Origin: UKL13-2 sp043744255
GTDB lineage: Bacteria; Pseudomonadota; Gammaproteobacteria; Burkholderiales; Usitatibacteraceae
DNA length: 64,000 nucleotides
Assembly: GCA_043744255.1 (NCBI GenBank)
Contig: JAYTVA010000073.1
Span: 1 to 64,000, forward strand
Direction: 5' to 3'
The position numbers and the translations under genes are program-made. The notes beneath the pieces were generated by a model, which saw only the letters and a list, made by a program, of their open reading frames with translations, did not search any database and had not been told where the DNA came from. The stretch's first letter is position 1, and each line of letters starts with the position of its first letter. This document shows positions 8,670 through 16,094 of this stretch, piece by piece.

Positions 8670-9961
8670 ATACGCGCGTCGCCATTATCGGCGCGGGTTA
8701 CGCCGGCATCGCCGCGGCGGTGAGTCTGGCCGAGCGGGGCGTTGCCAGCTCGATCTTCGAGTCCGCACGCGTACTAGGCGGACGGGCGCGCAAGATCGAA
8801 TATCAAGATGCCACGCTCGACAACGGGCAACACATATTGTCCGGCGCGTACAGCGAATTGCTGCGCATGATGACGCTGGTCGGGGTAGCGCCGAGCGCGG
8901 TTCAGCGCGTACCGTTGCGCCTCGACATCGCGCCCGATTTTTCGCTGCGCGCACCGCGCCTGCCCGCACCATTACATCTTGCGTTCGCGTTGCTGTGCGC
9001 GAAAGGTCTTTCGTTCGCTGAGCGGATCGAGGCGGGTCGCTTGATGCAGTCGCTCAAAAAATTGCGCTTCACGGTTGACGCCACCCACACCGTCGCGCAG
9101 CTCTTGTTTGCACATCAGCAAAGTGAAAACCTTGCGCGCTTGCTGTGGCAGCCGCTGACCGTATCTGCCCTTAATACACCGATTGAAACCGCGTCAGCGC
9201 AGGTATTCGCCCATGTACTGCGCGACACCCTGGCCGGGCGGCGCAAAGTCAGTGATTTAATTCTGCCGAAGACTGATTTATCCGCACTGTTTCCGGAACC
9301 TGCTGCGGCATGGCTTGCGGCCAAGGGTTCCGACCTACAAGTCGGCGCGCGCGTCACTGGTATCACCCGCGACGGCGACCAATTTCGCGTGGCAACCAGC
9401 CAAGACGTGCAAGACTTCGACAGCGTAATACTCGCCGTCGCCCCACACCAGTTAGAAAAAATCAATCTACCCGTCGCCATCGCGCCCCCATTTCAGTATG
9501 AGCCGATCTACACCATCTACCTCAGATACCCGCAGCGCGTGCCGTTTGCGCAGCCCATGATTGGCCGCGTCGATGGCATGGCGCAATGGTTCTTTGACCG
9601 CGAGACGCTATCGGGGCAAAAAGGCTTGGTCGCGGCGGTGATTTCTGCATCCGGCGCGCATGAAGCGCTCGATCACGTTGCCCTCGCCAGGCATGTACAC
9701 GATGAGTTAGTACGCACGGTCGGCCCACTCCCGCTGCCGATGTGGCACAAAGTCATCGCAGAAAAATTTGCCACTTTTGCGTGCACACCACAGGCGCAAA
9801 ATACCGCGAGACCCGACACAGCCACCTCGATGCCCGGCCTGTATCTGGCGGGCGATTACATCGCTTGTGACTACCCGGCAACGCTCGAAGCTGCCGTACG
9901 TAACGGCATTGCCGCCGCAACCGCCGCCGAAAAATTTCTTCTCGCGACCGCCCATGTCTGA
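8666..9961 (+). CDS. hpnE: Hydroxysqualene dehydroxylase HpnE (FAD-dependent)
   Basis: A 431-residue flavoprotein of the amine-oxidase/phytoene-desaturase fold that reduces hydroxysqualene to squalene. The N-terminal dinucleotide-binding motif is VAIIGAGYAGIAAA, followed by FESARVLGGRARK and the DNGQHIL segment typical of HpnE. The C-terminal FAD motif is GLYLAGDYIACDYPATLEAAVRNG. The start overlaps the hpnD stop by 4 nt. The 3' end overlaps the following SDR start by 8 nt, suggesting that gene belongs to the same transcript. Confidence 0.94.
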   Translation: MNTRVAIIGAGYAGIAAAVSLAERGVASSIFESARVLGGRARKIEYQDATLDNGQHILSGAYSELLRMMTLVGVAPSAVQRVPLRLDIAPDFSLRAPRLPAPLHLAFALLCAKGLSFAERIEAGRLMQSLKKLRFTVDATHTVAQLLFAHQQSENLARLLWQPLTVSALNTPIETASAQVFAHVLRDTLAGRRKVSDLILPKTDLSALFPEPAAAWLAAKGSDLQVGARVTGITRDGDQFRVATSQDVQDFDSVILAVAPHQLEKINLPVAIAPPFQYEPIYTIYLRYPQRVPFAQPMIGRVDGMAQWFFDRETLSGQKGLVAAVISASGAHEALDHVALARHVHDELVRTVGPLPLPMWHKVIAEKFATFACTPQAQNTARPDTATSMPGLYLAGDYIACDYPATLEAAVRNGIAAATAAEKFLLATAHV

Positions 9962-10742
9962 CGCCTACGAAACCTTGCCCGCCCATTTTTCGCCTGCCGC
10001 CGATTTGCTGAAAGATCGCGTCATCCTCGTCACCGGCGCTGGACAAGGATTGGGCAAGGCCGCCGCCCTCGCGTTCGCGCGCCATGGCGCGACCGTCATT
10101 CTCCATGGCCGCAATGTGCCAAAGTTGGAAGCCACCTACGATGAGATTGAGGCAATGGGCGCGCCGCAACCGGCGATCATGCCGCTCGATTTTTTGAAGG
10201 CCACACAAGCCGATCTCGATGCCTTCGCCCACTCGATTCTGCTCACGTTAAAACGCCTCGACGGTATCTTTCACGCCGCCACGCATTTTTCACCGCTGAT
10301 GCCGTTGGGCTTGCAGGATTTAGCCACTTGGCACGCGCATCTCACCGTCAATGTCGGCGTCCCCGCCGCACTCACTAAGGCGTGTCTTCCACTCCTCAAA
10401 AAGTCTCCCGAGGCAAGCGTGGTGTGGCTTTCCGAGACACACGCGATCACGCCGACCGCGTTCTGGGGCGCATTCGCGACTAGCAAATCGGCGTTGGTCG
10501 CGCTCGCGAAGACGTGGCAGGCCGAGATGATGCCCACCGAGCACGTGCGCTTTCGCGTATGTGTCCCAGGACCGGTTGCCAGCCCGTCGCGCGGGCAGAG
10601 TCATCCGGGTGAGTCGCCTGAAACGCTACCCATTGCACAATCGCTTGCGCGCGATTTTTTGCATCTGATGAGCCAAAGATCGAAGCTGGCGGAAATGTCT
10701 CCATTTACAATTGTTTACAGATGCCAAGCTGCTGCCGACTAG
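9954..10742 (+). CDS. YciK-like short-chain dehydrogenase/reductase, catalytic Tyr replaced by Phe
   Basis: A 262-residue SDR. The Rossmann nucleotide-binding motif VTGAGQGLG (residues 26-34) and the N-terminus (ADLLKDRVILVTGA...ARHGATVILHGRN) resemble the YciK group. Two core features are changed. The YxxxK active-site motif reads F174-A-T-S-K178 (codon TTC at 10473-10475), so the catalytic tyrosine is absent although Ser160 and the lysine remain. The usual NAG motif reads HAATHF. It may therefore be a non-catalytic or altered oxidoreductase. The start ATG overlaps hpnE by 8 nt; the reading frame extends further upstream but only inside hpnE. Its function in or near hopanoid synthesis is unknown. 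Confidence 0.85.
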   Translation: MSDAYETLPAHFSPAADLLKDRVILVTGAGQGLGKAAALAFARHGATVILHGRNVPKLEATYDEIEAMGAPQPAIMPLDFLKATQADLDAFAHSILLTLKRLDGIFHAATHFSPLMPLGLQDLATWHAHLTVNVGVPAALTKACLPLLKKSPEASVVWLSETHAITPTAFWGAFATSKSALVALAKTWQAEMMPTEHVRFRVCVPGPVASPSRGQSHPGESPETLPIAQSLARDFLHLMSQRSKLAEMSPFTIVYRCQAAAD

Positions 10743-10934
10743 AGCATCCTGCTATTCCCCCCACGCGAATCTCCAATTCAATGACACTCTTAGGTAGACT
10801 ACGAAGCAATACCTAGGCGCGGCCAGTTTTGACCCGTTGTTTGATCGTTTGATTGATTCGTTGTTTGGTTGTTGGTGCCCCGTTGTTTGCCCGCTACTTC
10901 CACGCCGATTTGACTCCTCGCTGACTGTCCCGAC

Positions 10935-12116
10935 TTGAACGCACCGCAACAAGCTGACCACTCAACCTTCGTCGGAACCGTCGCGTTCATCGACATCGTT
11001 GAGTTCGCCAAAAAAACAGTCGGCGAGCAACTCGGTGTGAAAGAACTCTTCACGTCGATGCTGAGCGAGGCGCTGGAAGGGATCGATCCCGACCAACGCA
11101 TGATTCTCGACACCGGTGACGGCGTCGCGGTCACCTTTCTCGGCGATGTCGATGACGCGCTGTTCGTGACCATGCGGCTGCGCGAGCAAATTCGTGCGGC
11201 AACGGCGGGAACGCAGGCGAGTCCGACAGACGCTGCGCCACCATTCAATTTCGATGTGCGTGCCGCCATCAACCTCGGTCCGATCAGGCTCCTGCGCGAC
11301 GCACTAGGTCACCCTAGCGTGGTCGGCGATGGGGTCAGCGTCGCACAGCGCATCGTTGCTTTCGCGCAGAGCGGACAAATCATTGCATCTCGTTCTTATT
11401 TCGAGAACGTCACCAAAATCTCGCAACCGTTTGCCAAGGTCTTCGCCTACGAAGGATCGCGCACCGACAAGCATGTGCGCGAACATGAAATTTACGTGGT
11501 TGGTGAGGCCGATCGACCACTCGGTGAATTGTTCGACAAAAGCGCGCGTGTGCCACCAGCCAAGTCAGCAATGGCCACCTTGACTGAAATGCCGCAGCAT
11601 AAAAAACTCATTTTCGCGAGTGGCGGTTTAGCGGTAGTCGTGTTGGGTCTCATATTGGCGCTGGCGATGCGCAGCCCGGGCAAAAAACCCGACGCCGCGA
11701 TCAATCCACCGGTGACCACTGCATCTGTCGCCGCCCCGACAACCCCTGTGGCACCGGCTGTCGCCCCCCTGCCGCCGTCAGTGAACTCCACTGGCACGAC
11801 GGCGGCGGCTATTGCCGCCGCTGCCAGCAAAGACGGCAAGGCAACACCACCGCTTGATCCGGAAGCCGTCAAAGTCGCAGAGGAAAAAAAACTTGCGCTA
11901 GCGCGTCAAGGAACGATTCTATTCAACATCAGCCCCTGGGGCAATGTGTCGATCAACGGCAGCCCCGCAGGCACCTCGCCACCCATGAAGCAGACGCGCC
12001 TAGCACCGGGAAAATACCGCATCGAGGTTCGAAATAGCGATGCATTCGCGCCTTATGTCGTCGAAATCAACCTAAAGTCAAAAGAAGAAATCGCGTTAAG
12101 GCATCGGTTCCAGTAA
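10935..12116 (+). CDS. Degenerate class III cyclase-homology protein with TM segment and C-terminal PEGA domain
   Basis: A 393-residue protein. Residues about 12-190 resemble a class III nucleotidyl cyclase catalytic domain: the first metal Asp is D20 in FIDIVEF and the second is D62 in TGDGVAVTF. The substrate-binding Lys four residues before D62 is Leu58, and the transition-state Asn in the usual VN-x-A-x-R motif is Ser135 (VSVAQR), with Arg139 kept. It is therefore unlikely to make cAMP in the ordinary way. A membrane segment lies at about residues 225-245, followed by an Ala/Pro/Thr-rich linker and a PEGA-like beta domain (VSINGSPAGTSPPM...LAPGKYRIEVRN). The start is a TTG; no better start was seen. 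It heads a three-gene locus with a lipoprotein and a Ser/Thr kinase, all on the plus strand. Confidence 0.8.
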   Translation: MNAPQQADHSTFVGTVAFIDIVEFAKKTVGEQLGVKELFTSMLSEALEGIDPDQRMILDTGDGVAVTFLGDVDDALFVTMRLREQIRAATAGTQASPTDAAPPFNFDVRAAINLGPIRLLRDALGHPSVVGDGVSVAQRIVAFAQSGQIIASRSYFENVTKISQPFAKVFAYEGSRTDKHVREHEIYVVGEADRPLGELFDKSARVPPAKSAMATLTEMPQHKKLIFASGGLAVVVLGLILALAMRSPGKKPDAAINPPVTTASVAAPTTPVAPAVAPLPPSVNSTGTTAAAIAAAASKDGKATPPLDPEAVKVAEEKKLALARQGTILFNISPWGNVSINGSPAGTSPPMKQTRLAPGKYRIEVRNSDAFAPYVVEINLKSKEEIALRHRFQ

Positions 12117-12219
12117 TTGTTCTCAGGAATTTGCGTGTAAATTCGCTGTGACCTGACCGATAATGTCGATGTTATCCAGCACCTGCTCCACAAAACAACG
12201 ACAAAACTCGCGCCGCCGT

Positions 12220-13080
12220 ATGCCAGTCATGAAGCTCTTGCCCAACAACTCCATTCCAATATTTTTGTTTTCCCCCGCGCGCCGCGCTTCATCTGCGGTG
12301 GCGGCGGTGCTCGCACTGTTGCTCGCCGGTTGCGCGACACCCGGCAAACCCACTACCGCAGCGGCTACGCCCGCAGTCAGCACGGCCACCGCACCGAGCG
12401 CGGAAGCCGTCTACAAGCAGCAGCGTATCGACCGCGCCAAAGCGAGTCTTGCGGAAGGACTGAAACGCTACGACGCGGGCAATTTTCCCGAAGCCTTAAG
12501 CAGTTTCGCCGCCGCCTTGGACAGCGGCGGGATACTCCCGGTCGCCGATCAGCTCGTCGCACGTAAACACGTCGCCTTCATCCACGCCGTCAGTCATCGC
12601 GATGCAGCCAGTCGCGAGGAATTCGAAAAAGCATTTTTGCTCGATCCCGGTTTTACCCTCAGTGCCGCCGAGGCCGGCCATCCCGCATGGGGACCGATTT
12701 TTCGCGCAGTGAAATCTGAGGTTGACCTACGCCGATCTGGCATCTCGCCGCCGTCGGCGCAAGCAGTCGGCCCGACGATTGGCGAACGACTGCTTGCCAG
12801 CGCCATGGCGATTTACGACCAAGGCGACTACAACCGGGCGATCAAGACGCTGCAAGACGCGTTGAAGGAAAGCCTAACCGTCGTTGATCGCGTGAAAGCG
12901 CTGAAATTCACCGCCTTCAGCTATTGCCTAACTAGCCGAAACACCTTATGCCGCGCGGAGTTTGAGAAGATTTTCCAAGTTAGTCCCGATTTCGTGCTTG
13001 AGCCTGCTGAGGCCGGTCACCCCTCTTGGGGCCCATCCTTTCGCGCGGTAAAAGCACGCCAAACCGCGCCGAAGAAGTAG
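12220..13080 (+). CDS. Lipoprotein with two tandem TssQ-like TPR repeats
   Basis: A 286-residue predicted lipoprotein. The hydrophobic segment AVAAVLALLLAGC ends in a lipobox Cys. The mature part contains two related units of about 90 residues, each beginning with a TPR-like helix pair (KRYDAGNFPEALSSF; AIYDQGDYNRAIKTL) and ending in the same signature, AEAGHPAWGPIFRAVK and AEAGHPSWGPSFRAVK. This signature resembles the TssQ family of lipoproteins described beside type VI secretion genes, but no T6SS core gene occurs in this window. The start is uncertain: ATG codons at 12163, 12220 and 12229 are in frame and none has a strong ribosome-binding site. The kinase gene begins 3 nt after its stop, so co-expression is likely. 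Confidence 0.75.
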   Translation: MPVMKLLPNNSIPIFLFSPARRASSAVAAVLALLLAGCATPGKPTTAAATPAVSTATAPSAEAVYKQQRIDRAKASLAEGLKRYDAGNFPEALSSFAAALDSGGILPVADQLVARKHVAFIHAVSHRDAASREEFEKAFLLDPGFTLSAAEAGHPAWGPIFRAVKSEVDLRRSGISPPSAQAVGPTIGERLLASAMAIYDQGDYNRAIKTLQDALKESLTVVDRVKALKFTAFSYCLTSRNTLCRAEFEKIFQVSPDFVLEPAEAGHPSWGPSFRAVKARQTAPKK

Positions 13081-13083
13081 CCC

Positions 13084-14358
13084 ATGCTCGAAACGCTCGG
13101 TCGCTACAAAATTCTCGGCACGCTCGGTCAGGGTGCCATGGGGGTGGTCTACAAAGCGGTCGATCCCATGATCCATCGCACGGTCGCGATCAAGACGGTT
13201 AATCTCTCGCTCAATCACGATGATCTCGCTGAATACGAAGCGCGCTTCCAGCAAGAAATCAAAGCGGCTGGCGGGCTAAATCATCCTAACATCGTCACCA
13301 TCTATGACGTGGGCCGCACCGACACCTTGGCCTACATGGCGATGGAGTATTTGCAGGGTCGTGAACTCAAGGACATCTTCGCCGCTGGTGAACGCCCCGC
13401 AGTCGCCGATACCGTGGACTGGATTGCGCAGGCTGCGTTGGGCCTCGGTGCCGCGCACGCCAATGGCGTGATTCATCGCGACGTGAAGCCATCCAATATC
13501 ATGATCGTGCAGCAGAGCCTCGCTAAAATCACCGATTTTGGTATCGCGCGCATGAACGCGTCGGCAGTAAAAACCATGACCGGCATGATCCTCGGTAGCC
13601 CACGCTACATGTCGCCCGAGCAAGTGATTGGCCGCGATCTCGATACACGCACCGACATTTTCTCCCTCGGCGTGGTGCTCTATGAGGCGCTGACCGGCAT
13701 CCCGCCGTTCGATGGCGACAACGTCAATGCCATCATGTATTCCACCGTCAATTCGACACCCGCTCCCCCGTCGAGCTTAAATCCAGATGTGCGCCCGATG
13801 CTCGATTTGATCGTCGCCAAAGCACTCGCCAAACTGGTCGATGAACGCTACCAGACCATGCAGGAATTCGCGCACGACCTGATGGAAATGAAGCGGCAGA
13901 TTGGCGGGCGGGCACGCGATATTTTTGCCAAGGATGCGCCATCCGCCGCGAGACCGGTCGCCATCGAGCCGCTGAGTGCGGGACGACTGGAGAAAAATGC
14001 CGAAGGCTCCGGTCAAGTCAAAGCGCTTGGCTTGGCGAAGAATTTTGATTCGTTTGAAGCCACCATGAAACTTGCGGCGATGACCCGGCAAACCTCCGAG
14101 TTTTCGCAGTACATTTCGGACACACATAAAATGCGCGCCTATACCGGCGGCGTTGAAGGCGTGTTGGCTGGCAATGCGGCAGCCTCACCCAAGCGCGACG
14201 CCAAACCGGCCTCCAGTAGCGGTCGCCGCTCGAAAATGAAGCCCAGCACGAACGCAGTCGCAGAGGTCAACGAGTGGCTTCCCAAGGCACTCGTCGGCGC
14301 CATTGTCGTGTTGGCGGTGCTCGCCATCGGGCTGGTCATCACCTTGATGGTGCGCTGA
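13084..14358 (+). CDS. Membrane-anchored Hanks-type serine/threonine protein kinase
   Basis: A 424-residue eukaryote-like kinase. The glycine loop LGQGAMGVVYKA, ATP-binding Lys37 (VAIK), catalytic HRDVKPSN with Asp133, and DFGIAR with Asp151 are intact, as are the GSPRYMSPEQ activation segment and the DIFSLGVVLYE motif. It should therefore be active. The juxtamembrane region (residues 275-400) is variable and Lys/Ser-rich. A single C-terminal membrane helix (about residues 400-422) ends four residues before or at the C-terminus, so there is no extracellular sensor and the domain faces the cytoplasm. It lies 3 nt downstream of the TssQ-like lipoprotein gene and faces the convergent saccharopine-dehydrogenase-like gene. 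Confidence 0.92.
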   Translation: MLETLGRYKILGTLGQGAMGVVYKAVDPMIHRTVAIKTVNLSLNHDDLAEYEARFQQEIKAAGGLNHPNIVTIYDVGRTDTLAYMAMEYLQGRELKDIFAAGERPAVADTVDWIAQAALGLGAAHANGVIHRDVKPSNIMIVQQSLAKITDFGIARMNASAVKTMTGMILGSPRYMSPEQVIGRDLDTRTDIFSLGVVLYEALTGIPPFDGDNVNAIMYSTVNSTPAPPSSLNPDVRPMLDLIVAKALAKLVDERYQTMQEFAHDLMEMKRQIGGRARDIFAKDAPSAARPVAIEPLSAGRLEKNAEGSGQVKALGLAKNFDSFEATMKLAAMTRQTSEFSQYISDTHKMRAYTGGVEGVLAGNAAASPKRDAKPASSSGRRSKMKPSTNAVAEVNEWLPKALVGAIVVLAVLAIGLVITLMVR

Positions 14359-14385
14359 ACTCCACGCGTCGCTTCACGCGCAGCT

Positions 14386-15453
14386 TCACGCGTAATACTG
14401 GCCAAACGGATTCGCCAAAAACGTCGCCAGTGACACGGACTCTTGGCGCACAAAACCACTCTTCGCAAGTTGGTTCTTCGCCAACAAATCCACCATCGTA
14501 CAAATGCCTGCCGCCGTCGTGAGCTGGATCGCTGATAGCAATTTGCCACCGACTCTCTTCGCGTATATTTTCTTCGCGTAGCTCTCCTGCGCCAGCCTGC
14601 CTTCGCGGTTACCACTGACCGATACAAACACCAGCACCACGTCCTGCAAGGTGATCGGAATGGCCTTCTCCAGCACATCCTTCAGCAACTCGCGACGTTC
14701 CGCCAGCCGCAGATCCTGCAAGAGAATTTTCATGATCGCGCAGTGACCGGGATAGCGTACCGTCTTGTAGTTCAGATTCTGCACGCGCCCCGCCAGCGTC
14801 TCGCACAGCGTACCCAGTCCGCCCGAGGTATTGAACGCTTCGTAGTCGAGCCCATCCATCGCAAAATGCTCCAACTCCTCCATCGGCGGCGTCTCTTTCA
14901 TCTTGCCGTCGATGATCGCCTCACACGGATTCAGGTACTCGTTAATCAGCCCGTCGGTACTCCACGTCAGGTTGTATTTGAGGGCGTTGGTCGGATAAAT
15001 CGGCAAGGCACCCACGCGCATGTTCACGTCACGCAGTGTTTCAAAGCCTTTTGCCACATCGTTCGCGGCGACCGAAATGAAGCCCGGTGCCAACCCGCAT
15101 TGCGGCATAAAAACCGTACTCGCTCCCTTCGCGATTTCTTTGACAACCCGCGTGCTTTCTACGTCTTCAGTCAAATCGAAATAATGCGCACCGATGTCGC
15201 GCGCGAGTTTCGCGAGCTTGGCGGTGAGATAAAACGGGCACGCCGAAATCACCACCTGCACGCCTTTGAGCTGGCTCGCCAAGTCATCGTTCGCGACATC
15301 CGCCGCGATCACGGTCGCACCCAGCGCCTTCATCGGTGCCAATCGCTCGGCATCTTTATCGACCACCGTGAGCTGATAGCCGCCGGCAGAATTGAACAGC
15401 GTGACAATGGCTTCGCCAATTTTTCCAGAGCCGATTAGAGCGATGCGCAGCAT
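14386..15453 (-). CDS. Saccharopine dehydrogenase-like / lysine dehydrogenase family protein
   Basis: A 355-residue NAD(P)-binding protein with N-terminal Rossmann motif IALIGSGKIGEAIV and a central DLTEDVESTRVV...MPQCGLAPGFISV segment typical of saccharopine dehydrogenase and lysine 6-dehydrogenase relatives. Substrate is not certain: lysine catabolism or synthesis of a related amino acid is plausible. A strong ribosome-binding site (GGGAGG) precedes the ATG. It is divergently transcribed from an Lrp/AsnC-type regulator, a common arrangement for amino-acid catabolic genes, and that regulator probably controls it. Confidence 0.8.
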   Translation of the reverse strand: MLRIALIGSGKIGEAIVTLFNSAGGYQLTVVDKDAERLAPMKALGATVIAADVANDDLASQLKGVQVVISACPFYLTAKLAKLARDIGAHYFDLTEDVESTRVVKEIAKGASTVFMPQCGLAPGFISVAANDVAKGFETLRDVNMRVGALPIYPTNALKYNLTWSTDGLINEYLNPCEAIIDGKMKETPPMEELEHFAMDGLDYEAFNTSGGLGTLCETLAGRVQNLNYKTVRYPGHCAIMKILLQDLRLAERRELLKDVLEKAIPITLQDVVLVFVSVSGNREGRLAQESYAKKIYAKRVGGKLLSAIQLTTAAGICTMVDLLAKNQLAKSGFVRQESVSLATFLANPFGQYYA

Positions 15454-15535
15454 AGAGCCTCCCGATGAGATGCAAATACTGTAAACCCGCGCCCGTGCAT
15501 TTCGTAGCTGCGAAACGTCAATTTAGTCGGGCATA

Positions 15536-15568
15536 ATTGTGCAATTCGATGGTTAAATTGATCACAAT
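15536..15568. promoter_or_regulatory. Candidate operator between divergent lrp-type gene and dehydrogenase
   Basis: An AT-rich inverted repeat in the 133-nt divergent spacer: ATTGTG at 15536-15541 and CACAAT at 15563-15568, with further A/T symmetry inside (CAATT / AATTG). Position and AT-richness suit an Lrp/AsnC operator for the regulator or the dehydrogenase. No experimental support; spacing differs from a CRP site. Confidence 0.35.
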
Positions 15569-15586
15569 GCTCAACAATCCTTAGTA

Positions 15587-16024
15587 ATGCTTAGCTCACT
15601 CACCGCCCCCGAACAAGAACTCCTCACCATCCTGCGGGACAACGCGCGTGCCAGCGTTGCCGACATGGCGCGCACGCTCGGCCTTGCGCGCGCCACCGTG
15701 CAGGAACGCATTCGCCGTCTGGAACAAAAAGGTGTGATCGAGGGCTACACCGTGCGCCTCTCACCGGCCTATGGCCGCAGCCGGGTCACCGCGCACACGC
15801 TACTGCGTGTGAATGCAAAAAAAGCCGAGCATCTCTACGACATGCTAAAAAAAATGCCTTCGGTCAGCGGCGTCTATGCGCTCTCCGGCGAATTTGATGC
15901 GCTAGCCGTGCTGCAAGCCGACAACACCGCCGAACTTGACGACGCGCTTGACCAAGTAGGTCGGCACGATGCGGTTGAGCGTACGCAAACGTCGATTGTC
16001 TTGAGCGTCAAGTTCGAGCGCTAG
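15587..16024 (+). CDS. Lrp/AsnC family transcriptional regulator
   Basis: A 145-residue regulator. An N-terminal winged helix-turn-helix (about residues 5-55: LLTILRDNARASVADMARTL...ERIRRLEQKGVIEGYTV) is followed by an AsnC/RAM ligand-binding domain (about 65-140: TAHTLLRVNAKKAEHLYDML...VYALSGEFDALAVLQA). Such proteins sense amino acids and often regulate a neighbouring gene, here most likely the divergent saccharopine-dehydrogenase-like gene. The C-terminus is slightly shorter than full-length Lrp, which suits the AsnC subgroup. Confidence 0.92.
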   Translation: MLSSLTAPEQELLTILRDNARASVADMARTLGLARATVQERIRRLEQKGVIEGYTVRLSPAYGRSRVTAHTLLRVNAKKAEHLYDMLKKMPSVSGVYALSGEFDALAVLQADNTAELDDALDQVGRHDAVERTQTSIVLSVKFER

Positions 16025-16094
16025 AAAACTTCGAAAATATCCCGCGCGGTACAATGCGCACCTACTAAATTCAATCATCTCCAAGGTTTACCCG

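Noticed and set aside
10935..14358. Type VI secretion cluster suggested by the TssQ-like lipoprotein and kinase
   Set aside because: No tssB, tssC, hcp, clpV, vgrG or other core gene is present.
14743..15438. Plus-strand open frame opposite the saccharopine-dehydrogenase-like gene
   Set aside because: No domain, and the minus-strand gene has Rossmann motif and a strong ribosome-binding site.
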